From Clostridiales bacterium UBA4821 (GTDB lineage Bacteria; Bacillota; Clostridia; Acetivibrionales; UBA4821): a stretch of DNA of 7,184 nt. The position numbers were made by a program, and so were the translations under genes. The notes below the pieces were generated by a model. That model did not search any database. It was not told where the DNA came from and saw only the letters and a list, made by a program, of their open reading frames with translations. The DNA is taken from the NCBI GenBank assembly GCA_002402315.1, contig DHFP01000140.1:1-7184 (forward strand). The letters run 5' to 3'. The stretch's first letter is position 1, and every line of letters starts with the position of its first letter. Shown piece after piece: positions 1 to 6,128 of the stretch.

Positions 1-40
1 AAAACTAACTAATAAAAACACAGAGATCTGGCGAAGCGAA

Positions 41-148
41 CCATTGATATGGAGAGGCCTATATGGTAGCCTCCTGAAGAAGGCAGTACCTTTATTAGAC
101 ATGCCTTCAGGGACAATACCCATATAGGCAGAGGCTCCAAGTCAATGG
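41..148. other. Long imperfect hairpin, possible structured RNA of unknown class
   Basis: The stretch folds back on itself in nested order. Positions 41-47 pair with 142-148 (7 bp), 51-54 with 135-138 (4 bp), and 57-66 with 120-129 (10 bp, perfect). Positions 73-76 and 80-84 pair with 108-111 and 103-107, with a 3-base bulge at 77-79. The apical loop is 85-102. About 30 base pairs in one rod with internal loops is far more than chance and too long for a simple terminator. It is not recognisable as tRNA, rRNA, 6S RNA, SRP RNA or a riboswitch I know. The strand is undecided. Read on the minus strand it lies downstream of the AEC gene and is followed, about 20 bases later, by a T-rich run at 1-14. 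It could be a non-coding RNA, the RNA or end of a mobile element cut by the window edge, or an mRNA 3' structure. Confidence 0.4.
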
Positions 149-270
149 CAAACCGGAAACAACGAATTATATTATTTACACTAAATACGACAACTTACTT
201 GACAAAAGCCGTGGTTCAAAGGATTAGTTCAACTTGTTATTGTAATTTATGGTAAGTATAAATCATTCTA

Positions 271-1197
271 CTATGCTGGAATTATCGCGAATACGACCCA
301 AATAACTATTGTAACTGTTATTGATGACAATAATGTGGATAAGAATACTGACTGTGAGGCCATTTCCGGCTCATTGTCCAATTCTATTGCCGTTAAAGCT
401 ACATTTACAGCTGTAGGAGCACTCATAGCTATAATTAAGACTTGAGCAGTAATTCCCGTAATTTTAAGAATTGAAACAAATGCAAAAGCCAATACTGGTC
501 CCATTATGAGTCTTAATAAAGTTGATAGGACTACCTTATAGTCTAACGATACAATATTGATATTTGCTAGTTGGGCTCCTAAAGTTATTATAGCCAATGA
601 CGAGAATCCATTCCCTATAATTTTAATTGAATCCATTATTGGAGTATATATTTTTATGTCAAAACCTTTTAGAATAAAAGCTAGAATCATTACGTAAATC
701 AATGGCATTTTTAATATGTAAAAGAATGCATTCTTAATGCTACCCTTCCCACTACTTGCTGTGATTACACCTGTTGTAAATAGAGTAATTGTTTGTATAA
801 AGTAAATGATTGCTTGTATAGATAACGCTAGTGGATTATCAAATAATAACTGCATCAAGGGCAGCGAAAAATTCCCACCATTATAATATGAAGCAGAATT
901 TATAAAAGCACTTGTTTCTGATTTGCTAAAACTTAATAATCTGCCAATTATTAATGAAATTAATGACATTGCACCTATAACTCCCAGGCAAACTAATGTT
1001 ACGCTTACAACGACAGAGCCTTCAAGATTACTTTCATACAATTTGATAAATATTATAGCTGGTATAAAAAGATTGAACTGGACTTTTGAGAGTGTATTTA
1101 TATCTAATTTGAATATTGTGTTTATTATTGCTCCTGCTAAGATAACAATAAATATAGGTAATAGGATATTAGTAAATATATTGAAAAAATATTCCAT
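271..1197 (-). CDS. AEC family (auxin efflux carrier-like) transporter
   Basis: This is a 308-residue, very hydrophobic membrane protein, the normal length for bacterial AEC carriers. These are secondary transporters that usually move organic acids such as malate, malonate or lactate across the cytoplasmic membrane. About ten membrane segments are visible, in two halves split by a polar stretch near residues 146-157. The first half ends with the family's NGGNFSLPL signature (residues 106-114). The second half has an RLIMGP element (229-234) and MSAPTAVN (258-265), a motif typical of the second repeat. The ATG at 1197 follows a GAGGTG ribosome site at 1203-1208 with 5 bases between. A terminator-like hairpin separates it from the upstream transporter operon, so it probably has its own promoter in 1198-1372. 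I see no convincing intrinsic terminator after its stop. The family assignment is firm; substrate and direction of transport are unknown, though its neighbours suggest a carboxylate. Confidence 0.9.
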   Translation of the reverse strand: MEYFFNIFTNILLPIFIVILAGAIINTIFKLDINTLSKVQFNLFIPAIIFIKLYESNLEGSVVVSVTLVCLGVIGAMSLISLIIGRLLSFSKSETSAFINSASYYNGGNFSLPLMQLLFDNPLALSIQAIIYFIQTITLFTTGVITASSGKGSIKNAFFYILKMPLIYVMILAFILKGFDIKIYTPIMDSIKIIGNGFSSLAIITLGAQLANINIVSLDYKVVLSTLLRLIMGPVLAFAFVSILKITGITAQVLIIAMSAPTAVNVALTAIELDNEPEMASQSVFLSTLLSSITVTIVIWVVFAIIPA

Positions 1198-1301
1198 TAA
1201 AACACCTCTTATCAGAAATATCTATAACGCTTATTGAAGGGAATCAAAAATGTGTTACAAAACTTTTGTTGAACTAAATACTTGGTCCTGATTTCTTGTA
1301 A

Positions 1302-1316
1302 ACATCTTGATGTCAA
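1302..1316 (-). promoter_or_regulatory. Possible -35 hexamer with overlapping inverted repeat upstream of the AEC gene
   Basis: On the minus strand a perfect TTGACA (1311-1316) overlaps a 12-bp inverted repeat with arms ACATC and GATGT (1302-1313). No good -10 hexamer sits 16-18 bases further on, so the promoter call is weak. A second palindrome, ACAAAA-C-TTTTGT, lies at 1257-1269, between here and the start codon. Either could be an operator for the AEC gene. The rest of the 1198-1372 gap shows nothing clear. Confidence 0.25.
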
Positions 1317-1372
1317 TCCTATATTTTCTTGAACAATCTATAATCCATATAGACAATTAGCTATCTTTGGTT

Positions 1373-1420
1373 TAACTAAAATAGAACTCCTTATTTGGGG
1401 AAGGAGTTCTATTTTAGTTA
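1373..1420 (-). terminator. Intrinsic terminator after tctA, symmetrical
   Basis: A perfect 20-bp inverted repeat (1373-1392 with 1401-1420) encloses an 8-base loop and begins 14 bases after the tctA stop codon. The inner ten pairs form the GC-containing stem (AGAACTCCTT with AAGGAGTTCT). The outer part supplies an A-rich run before and ATTTTAGTTA after the stem, which can serve as the U-tract. Because the arms are symmetrical it would look the same from either strand. Its position marks the end of the tripartite transporter operon and insulates the AEC gene. Confidence 0.85.
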
Positions 1421-1434
1421 GGGGGTGAGAAAAC

Positions 1435-2916
1435 CTATGCTGCTGTCTTCCTCATTTTATAGTTTCTATAGTAGGGAGTGATTATTCCTACAACAGCTAA
1501 CACTAATAAAGTAAGGCTTATTGGTCTAGTGAAGAAAATACTTATGTCGCCACCTGAGATAACTAGGGATCTTCTCAATTCTTCTTCCGCCAATGAACCA
1601 AGTACTATTCCAAGAACAATTGGTGCTGTCGAGAAATTTACCTTCTCCATAAAATATCCCAGCACACCAAATATCAACATTATCCAAACGTCCAACATAC
1701 TATTCCTGACTGCATAAGTACCAATAATACAAAGCAATCCAATCAGAGTTCCCATTACTGAGTATGGTACATTAAGTATTTTAGAGAATACTCCAACAAA
1801 CGGCTTAGATAACAATAAAATGAAGAAGTTTACTAAAATCAAGCCGATAAAAATAGTATAAACTAATACAGGCTGTTGAGATATCATTAGAGGTCCAGGC
1901 TGTATTCCATGAAGTATGAAAGCCCCAAGAATTACTGCTGTTGTAGCACTTCCTGGAATTCCAAGAGCAATCAATGGTACCATTGCTCCGTTTGCTGCAG
2001 CATTATTCGCTGTTTCTGGTGCTGCAATTCCTTCTGGGATACCTGTACCAAATAATTCTGGATGCTTTGAACTTCTGACTGCTTCACTATAGCTAAGCAT
2101 TGAAGCAGTAGTTGCGCCGACGCCAGGGAGTATGCCTATGAAAGTTCCCATTAAGGCACTTTTGATTATCGTACCTTTAATCCTGAGCAAATCTGCCAAA
2201 TTTGGGTACTTGGTTTTTACCTTTTTACCCTCTATCTTTTTAGCTTTCTCCTGGAATTTTCTGAGTACTTCAGAAACTGCGAAAAGACCAATCAAAATCG
2301 GGATAAAATCTATACCTGACATTAATCTATTGACACCAAAGGTAAACCTTTGCACACCAGTGATTGAATCGATTCCAACTGTTGCAAGAAACAGTCCAAA
2401 TGCCGCTCCAATTAAACCTTTAGATATGCTCTTACCGCTTAATGACGAAACTACGCTAAGTCCCATAACTGCAAGCGCAAAATATTCAGGTGATCCAAAT
2501 TCCAGAGCAAATTCCGCAAGTATAGGTGCTGTAAATAACAGAATAATTGCACCTATCAGACCACCTATAGCTGAACACATTACAGCATAGCCCAGTGCTT
2601 CTCCGGTCTTTCCTTTTTGAGCCATTGGATAGCCGTCAAGGGTAGTACAAACCGCTTCCGGAGCTCCTGGAGTCCTGAACAGAATTGCACTTATTGATCC
2701 GGAGAACACAGATGAAGAATATATCGATGTCAAAAGAAGGAATGCTACGTCAGAATCCATTCCATATGTAATAGGTAAAAAGACTACAACCATCATAGTA
2801 CCACTGATACCTGGGGTTGCACCTCCAAAAAAACCTAAAACAGTTCCTAGAATCAATGTAATCAGATTCATAGGTTGCATTATATTCATTGTGCTTTCTA
2901 TTATAGCTGCGAACAT
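1435..2916 (-). CDS. tctA: Tripartite tricarboxylate transporter large permease TctA
   Basis: This is the large membrane subunit of a TTT transporter, which imports carboxylates delivered by the TctC receptor, probably driven by an ion gradient. The 493 residues match the usual family length of about 500, with about 11-12 membrane segments. Family motifs are present in both internal repeats. The first has GGATPGISGT (31-40) and the TPGAPEAVCTTLDGYPMAQ block (82-100). The second has GILPGVGATTA (261-271), PEGIAAPETANNAAANGA (294-311) and LGIPGSATTAVILGAF (318-333). A polar loop at about 220-245 links the halves. I chose the ATG at 2916, 14 bases after the tctB stop, because AAGGCGGTGA (2921-2930) sits correctly before it; an upstream TTG at 2934 has no such site. 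It is the last gene of the operon. The subunit assignment is firm, but the substrate need not be citrate. Confidence 0.95.
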   Translation of the reverse strand: MFAAIIESTMNIMQPMNLITLILGTVLGFFGGATPGISGTMMVVVFLPITYGMDSDVAFLLLTSIYSSSVFSGSISAILFRTPGAPEAVCTTLDGYPMAQKGKTGEALGYAVMCSAIGGLIGAIILLFTAPILAEFALEFGSPEYFALAVMGLSVVSSLSGKSISKGLIGAAFGLFLATVGIDSITGVQRFTFGVNRLMSGIDFIPILIGLFAVSEVLRKFQEKAKKIEGKKVKTKYPNLADLLRIKGTIIKSALMGTFIGILPGVGATTASMLSYSEAVRSSKHPELFGTGIPEGIAAPETANNAAANGAMVPLIALGIPGSATTAVILGAFILHGIQPGPLMISQQPVLVYTIFIGLILVNFFILLLSKPFVGVFSKILNVPYSVMGTLIGLLCIIGTYAVRNSMLDVWIMLIFGVLGYFMEKVNFSTAPIVLGIVLGSLAEEELRRSLVISGGDISIFFTRPISLTLLVLAVVGIITPYYRNYKMRKTAA

Positions 2917-2920
2917 GTTG

Positions 2921-2930
2921 TCACCGCCTT
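2921..2930 (-). promoter_or_regulatory. Ribosome binding site that fixes the tctA start
   Basis: The minus strand reads AAGGCGGTGA, one mismatch from the full anti-16S consensus AAGGAGGTGA, with 7 bases between its GG core and the ATG at 2916. It lies inside the longer reading frame that would begin at TTG 2934, so the ATG start is favoured. Confidence 0.75.
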
Positions 2931-3440
2931 TCAATAAAAAATTCTGCTTATATCGTTAAATATTGAGATGCCTCTTGGCAATGGAACTCTCAGTAATATT
3001 GGGAATATAATGACGAGCATTGCAACGATAAATACAGATATGATTACCAGATTTTTCTTGTTTTTAAGTCCCATTATATACATATTTGTTATTACAAATA
3101 ACGATGTAGAAACTACGAAACCCAAATAGTTGATAGCAAATGCATATATACTAAGCGAAAGCAGACTGATCCATAAATTTTGGGGATATACTAATACATT
3201 ATCTTCACTTTCATCTTTATTTTCTTGCTGAGAACCTTCAACATTATTCTTATTAGAATTTTTAATTGTTATAATTATATTGAAAATAGATAAAACTATC
3301 ATTAACCCTGCCAATAACCGAGGCCATGCTTTTGGACCTATATCTCCCCTTGAAACTGGATCACTTATTGTAAATGTCATAGCCATAAAAATAATACCAA
3401 CAGCTAAAGTAATATAATTCACCATTTTGTCACTTTTCAT
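2931..3440 (-). CDS. tctB: Tripartite tricarboxylate transporter small permease TctB
   Basis: This is the small membrane subunit of the TTT transporter and the partner of TctA. From the ATG at 3440 it has 169 residues, typical for TctB. The first hydrophobic segment (about 8-25) is followed by the family's GPKAWPR turn (35-41) and a second segment (about 42-60). A polar, Asn/Glu/Lys-rich loop (61-82) leads to further segments at about 88-125, which contain LGFVVSTSLF (106-115), and at 130-152. The ending VPLPRG (152-157) is also characteristic. The frame is open further upstream to 3485, but that extension runs through the GC-rich intercistronic hairpin. GGAGG at 3446-3450 sits 5 bases before ATG 3440, so I chose the shorter form. 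Small TTT subunits diverge rapidly in sequence; here gene order tctC-tctB-tctA supports the call. Confidence 0.9.
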   Translation of the reverse strand: MKSDKMVNYITLAVGIIFMAMTFTISDPVSRGDIGPKAWPRLLAGLMIVLSIFNIIITIKNSNKNNVEGSQQENKDESEDNVLVYPQNLWISLLSLSIYAFAINYLGFVVSTSLFVITNMYIMGLKNKKNLVIISVFIVAMLVIIFPILLRVPLPRGISIFNDISRIFY

Positions 3441-3445
3441 AGGAT

Positions 3446-3450
3446 CCTCC
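3446..3450 (-). promoter_or_regulatory. Ribosome binding site that fixes the tctB start
   Basis: GGAGG on the minus strand lies 5 bases ahead of ATG 3440. It rules against the longer frame starting at 3485, whose first residues would be translated from the hairpin at 3455-3480. Confidence 0.8.
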
Positions 3451-3454
3451 TTAA

Positions 3455-3480
3455 TAATTGGGGGCCTAAGCCCCCAATTA
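3455..3480 (-). promoter_or_regulatory. Intercistronic hairpin between tctC and tctB
   Basis: A perfect 11-bp stem (3455-3465 with 3470-3480) with a 4-base loop and a run of five G-C pairs begins 8 bases after the tctC stop and ends just before the tctB ribosome site. No clear U-tract follows. In this position such hairpins commonly act as a partial terminator or as a block to 3' exonucleases, so that the receptor is made in excess over the membrane subunits. That role is inferred. Confidence 0.8.
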
Positions 3481-3488
3481 AACAACTA

Positions 3489-4466
3489 TTACTTTTGTAT
3501 CCCTTCTACTACTTCCTTGTACATTTCAATCGAGTTCTCAAGGTAAGCTTTGAAGTCTTCTGATCCTAACCATCCATCTCTTAAGTGTAGGTAGCTGTCT
3601 TTCTCATATGTTTTGTACTCTTCTTGCTCTATAGCATTTTTGAATACTTCTTCCAACTTCTTAACTACATCGTCAGGAGTTCCTGCTGGTGCAAGGATTC
3701 CCCTAGCTTGTCCTTCATATACTTCCCAGCCTTTTTCGCCTGACACTGCTACGTCCGGGAATTCTTCCAGCTTGTCTTCATTAAATGCTAAAACAACTGT
3801 TATTCTACCTTCCTGAATCAATCCGATCGTGGGGCCAAATTCCTCAAACATTGCATCGATATGTCCGCCTAACAAAGCTGCATGCATTTGCCCAGCATCT
3901 TCATAAGGAACATAGTTGAAATCAACACCAGCTTCCTTTTCCCACATAGATACGACGATATCATCAAATCCTAGGGCTCCCGTACCACCTATGCTTATCC
4001 CTCCAGGATTATTCTTCGCTGCTTCTACCAGCTTATCAACTGTGTCATACTCGCCTTCTGAAAGTGTTTGGATCGTCGAGGTATCAGCTTGAACTCTGCA
4101 GATTGGGATATACTTATCCAATCCATGAGGGGTCTTCTCTAAGGCCACATTAAGAGGATAGTTTGAAGATATTGCCCAAAGAGTATAACCATCAGCTTCA
4201 GCATTGGCAACAAGGTCTCCTGCTATACTGCCCGATGCTCCTGGATGGTTTATAACTGATATAGCGACACCTAACTCTTTTTCTGCCTGTTTCATGATTT
4301 GTCTTGCAAATGTATCTGTTCCACCACCTGCTCCCCAACCTACCAATACCTCAATATTTTTCTCTGGATATGTAACCTCACTACTGCTTGAGCATGCACT
4401 TAACATTAATGTCAATATCAACAACATTACTACAGTAGAAACTACTCTGCTACTCTTTCTAAACAT
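3489..4466 (-). CDS. tctC: Tripartite tricarboxylate transporter substrate-binding lipoprotein TctC (Bug family)
   Basis: This is the extracytoplasmic receptor of the TTT system. From ATG 4466 it has 325 residues. A basic start and hydrophobic stretch (about 8-22) lead to a lipobox LSAC, with the lipidated cysteine at residue 25, so the mature protein would be anchored outside the membrane. The mature part shows Bug-family landmarks: the GWGAGGGTD loop (43-51), HPGASGSIAG (74-83), an LGG-HIDAMF stretch (199-207) and GILAPAGTPDDVV (256-268). The first two usually line the ligand pocket and bind a carboxylate through water. The longer frame begins at GTG 4472, but that is only 2 bases from the AGGAGG site, whereas ATG 4466 is 8 bases away. 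It is the first gene of the operon and is transcribed divergently from the ferredoxin-protein operon. The family assignment is firm; ligand unknown. Confidence 0.95.
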   Translation of the reverse strand: MFRKSSRVVSTVVMLLILTLMLSACSSSSEVTYPEKNIEVLVGWGAGGGTDTFARQIMKQAEKELGVAISVINHPGASGSIAGDLVANAEADGYTLWAISSNYPLNVALEKTPHGLDKYIPICRVQADTSTIQTLSEGEYDTVDKLVEAAKNNPGGISIGGTGALGFDDIVVSMWEKEAGVDFNYVPYEDAGQMHAALLGGHIDAMFEEFGPTIGLIQEGRITVVLAFNEDKLEEFPDVAVSGEKGWEVYEGQARGILAPAGTPDDVVKKLEEVFKNAIEQEEYKTYEKDSYLHLRDGWLGSEDFKAYLENSIEMYKEVVEGIQK

Positions 4467-4474
4467 ATTCACAA

Positions 4475-4480
4475 CCTCCT
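4475..4480 (-). promoter_or_regulatory. Ribosome binding site that fixes the tctC start
   Basis: AGGAGG on the minus strand lies 8 bases before ATG 4466 and only 2 bases before the in-frame GTG 4472. Normal spacing selects the ATG. Confidence 0.8.
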
Positions 4481-4504
4481 TTTAGAATTATTCAAATCGA
4501 TCGT

Positions 4505-4513
4505 AGCATAACA
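4505..4513 (-). promoter_or_regulatory. Possible extended -10 element of the tctCBA promoter
   Basis: On the minus strand TG-T-TATGCT forms an extended -10 element about 40 bases upstream of the tctC start. No strong -35 hexamer is visible 16-18 bases before it, so the call rests on the TGn extension and on position. Confidence 0.4.
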
Positions 4514-4570
4514 TTCTGAATATTCAATGTTTGCGTACTTAATGTACCTAATGAAAACTTTATGATTGTT

Positions 4571-4598
4571 TTGTAACTTACGTTTATTTTGTTATGAT
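4571..4598 (+). promoter_or_regulatory. Possible distal promoter for the plus-strand operon
   Basis: TTGTAA (4571-4576), a 16-base spacer and TATGAT (4593-4598) with an upstream TG at 4590-4591 make a plausible extended -10 promoter. Transcription from here would give a leader of about 150 bases before the gene at 4759. The -10 lies within an imperfect 14-bp palindrome (4591-4604), so a bound regulator would block it. Confidence 0.45.
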
Positions 4599-4604
4599 CG
4601 TAAC
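4591..4604. promoter_or_regulatory. Imperfect palindrome in the divergent intergenic region, possible operator
   Basis: The arms GTTA and TAAC flank a central GATC with one non-matching pair on either side of it. The site overlaps the possible -10 at 4593-4598, a suitable place for a repressor. Confidence 0.3.
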
Positions 4605-4686
4605 GAATCGCAAGCTCTAGTTAAATTCCCAATAATCCAAGCATCCGTTAAATAAAATACGATTACATAAGTTAATATAGTTTTTG

Positions 4687-4696
4687 TTGTTAACAA
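4687..4696. promoter_or_regulatory. Perfect 10-bp palindrome TTGTTAACAA, possible operator
   Basis: The palindrome lies about 25 bases upstream of the proximal -10 element at 4722-4727, where activators or repressors usually bind. It is short and made mostly of A and T, so chance occurrence is possible. Confidence 0.3.
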
Positions 4697-4718
4697 ATGT
4701 GTACTTATCAAATATTTT

Positions 4719-4727
4719 TGCTATGAT
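4719..4727 (+). promoter_or_regulatory. Probable proximal promoter (extended -10) of the plus-strand operon
   Basis: TG-C-TATGAT is a good extended -10 element. It would start transcription near 4734, giving a short leader that contains the AGGAGG site at 4746-4751. The -35 region (about 4699-4704) is poor, as is common for extended -10 or activator-dependent promoters. Confidence 0.5.
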
Positions 4728-4758
4728 TGTAGTAATTACTAAAAAAGGAGGAATGTAA

Positions 4759-5481
4759 ATGTATATTGAACAAAGTACTTGTATTCAATGTAATGCTTGT
4801 ATCCCTTATTGTCCTGTAAACGCAATCGTACATAACAAGGAAGAGGGAATAGTTGAAATCATCTTTGATGAGTGTGTAGAGTGCGGCGCATGTAAATATT
4901 CTGGAGTATGCCCTACTGATTCATTTGTTCAACAGGAGATGGAGTTTCCAAGATCACTTAGGAGTCAATTTTCAAATCCACTAATATCTCACCCAGACAC
5001 AGGTGTTCCCGGCAGGGGAACAGAGGAAATGAAGACAAATGACGTAACAGGAAGATTCAAAAAAGGCATGGCTGGAGTAGCAATTGAGATGGGAAGACCT
5101 GGAACAGGCACCAGACTCTATGATGTAGAGAAGGTTGCAATGGCTCTTGCACCTGTCGGGGTTCACTTCGAACCTCATAACCCTGTAACTTTCTTAATGA
5201 CAGATAAATCAACAGGTAAAATGAGAGAAGACGTACTAAATGAAAAATCACTGTCAGCTATTGTTGAGTTTGATGTTCCACAGTCAAAGCTTCCAGAGGT
5301 ATTTGCAGCTCTTAAGGAAGTAACTCCTAAGATAGATACTGTATATAGTCTGGATTTAGCTTGTAGATTAGAAGATGGATTCAATCCTGTTGTAAAAGTA
5401 GCAGAAGAATCTGGATTCAAGGTGTCTATAAATGGCAAGACAAACGTAGGCCTTGGAAAACCATTAGCAAAGGAGGACTAG
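4759..5481 (+). CDS. Two-cluster ferredoxin domain fused to an uncharacterised domain
   Basis: This 240-residue cytoplasmic protein has two parts. Residues 1-60 are a bacterial 2[4Fe-4S] ferredoxin domain. Its cysteines are C8, C11, C14 and C18 followed by P19, then C39, C42, C45 and C51 followed by P52. The second motif is CX2CX2CX5CP, two residues longer than the usual CX3CP. Residues 75-240 match no domain I can name. They contain striking Gly/Arg-rich stretches, HPDTGVPGRGTEEMKTNDVTGR (78-99) and EMGRPGTGTR (110-119), then an alternating strand-helix region (165-200) like an ACT or ferredoxin-like alpha-beta fold, and NGKTNVGLGKP (225-235) near the end. No signal peptide or membrane segment is seen. 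AGGAGG at 4746-4751 is 7 bases before the ATG. The next gene begins 3 bases after its stop, so the two products are probably made together. Likely role: electron-carrying subunit of a redox enzyme (inferred). Confidence 0.8.
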   Translation: MYIEQSTCIQCNACIPYCPVNAIVHNKEEGIVEIIFDECVECGACKYSGVCPTDSFVQQEMEFPRSLRSQFSNPLISHPDTGVPGRGTEEMKTNDVTGRFKKGMAGVAIEMGRPGTGTRLYDVEKVAMALAPVGVHFEPHNPVTFLMTDKSTGKMREDVLNEKSLSAIVEFDVPQSKLPEVFAALKEVTPKIDTVYSLDLACRLEDGFNPVVKVAEESGFKVSINGKTNVGLGKPLAKED

Positions 5482-5484
5482 TCC

Positions 5485-6111
5485 ATGACACATACATTAC
5501 ACAGAAAAGGAAGTTATGAGAGTTTATCAGATGATTATGTAATATTCGCAATCGCTGCACAGACAGTAAATGCAAAAGGAATTGCACCACAATTCAAAAC
5601 CTTTGCTGACATAGTGTTAAAGTATAATCCAGTCAACTTCGGAGACATGAAGACGGGAACAATTTATGGAGTAGGACTAGATGCAATACAAAGAAACTAT
5701 CAGGACAATTCAATAGTTCATGCGGTATTCACAGACCAGGCTACCCTTCTTAAAGCTTTAGGAGATGTTAAGGAAGCTAATCTTGATCTTTCTATAGTAT
5801 TGTCAGGTATAATAGAGCATACCACAGCTTGCTGTAGTGCGAACGAAATAACTCCACATACTGTAGAGCACTCCCTCGGTATCCATGGTAAGATAGAGAA
5901 GCTGCCTGATGACAAAGTTGTAGAAGTCAATACGATGTGCGGACATGGAATGGTAGCATATTCATTGATAGAAGATTTAGCTATGAAAGTATCAAAAGGT
6001 AGGACTACAGCGGCTAAAGCAGCTGAGAAACTAGCTAAACAATGTCACTGCGGAGTATTCAATACAACAAGAGCTGAAAGACTTATTCAAGAAATCGCTG
6101 ACAATATGTAA
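5485..6111 (+). CDS. Cysteine/histidine-rich conserved-looking protein of unknown function, partner of the ferredoxin-domain protein
   Basis: This is a 208-residue soluble protein; I cannot assign a named family. The N-terminal half (1-110) is mixed alpha-beta. The C-terminal half concentrates cysteine and histidine. EHTTACCSANEITPHTVEHS (111-130) holds C116, C117, H112, H125 and H129; H134 follows in GIHGK. NTMCGHGMV (149-157) holds C152 and H154. KQCHCGVFNTTRAERLI (185-201) holds C187, H188 and C189. Motif spacing of this kind suggests an iron-sulfur cluster, another metal, or a redox-active cysteine site, with NTTRAERLI as a conserved-looking tail. All five cysteines lie in this half. Its ribosome site AAAGGAGGA (5469-5477) lies inside the end of the previous gene, and only 3 bases separate the two, which implies coupled translation and probably a complex. 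Function is inferred as catalytic or cofactor-binding. Confidence 0.75.
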   Translation: MTHTLHRKGSYESLSDDYVIFAIAAQTVNAKGIAPQFKTFADIVLKYNPVNFGDMKTGTIYGVGLDAIQRNYQDNSIVHAVFTDQATLLKALGDVKEANLDLSIVLSGIIEHTTACCSANEITPHTVEHSLGIHGKIEKLPDDKVVEVNTMCGHGMVAYSLIEDLAMKVSKGRTTAAKAAEKLAKQCHCGVFNTTRAERLIQEIADNM

Positions 6112-6128
6112 AAGAAAGTTGGGAACCA

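Noticed and set aside
1..123. A minus-strand frame of 41 codons from an ATG at 123 running off the left edge
   Set aside because: It lies within the self-complementary hairpin, has a poorly spaced ribosome site and resembles no protein family I know; the RNA structure explains the sequence better.
199..227. Plus-strand TTGACA as a promoter
   Set aside because: No good -10 hexamer follows at the right distance and no plus-strand gene lies downstream.
245..263. ATTTAT/ATAAAT inverted repeat after the AEC stop as a terminator
   Set aside because: The stem is six A-T pairs only, with no GC core, too weak for an intrinsic terminator.
923..1237. Plus-strand open frame of 104 codons opposite the AEC gene
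   Set aside because: It is antisense to a clear membrane-protein gene, with no ribosome site and an implausible composition.
2132..2590. Plus-strand open frame of 152 codons opposite tctA
   Set aside because: It is a shadow of the well-conserved permease gene on the other strand, without recognisable domains.
2917..2934. TTG start for tctA overlapping the tctB stop by 4 bases
   Set aside because: The ribosome site AAGGCGGTGA would lie inside the frame; ATG 2916 has correct spacing and a normal family N-terminus.
4753..4758. ATG-TAA start-stop pair directly before the ferredoxin-protein start
   Set aside because: The ATG is only 1 base from AGGAGG, too close for initiation, so a minimal regulatory reading frame is unlikely.
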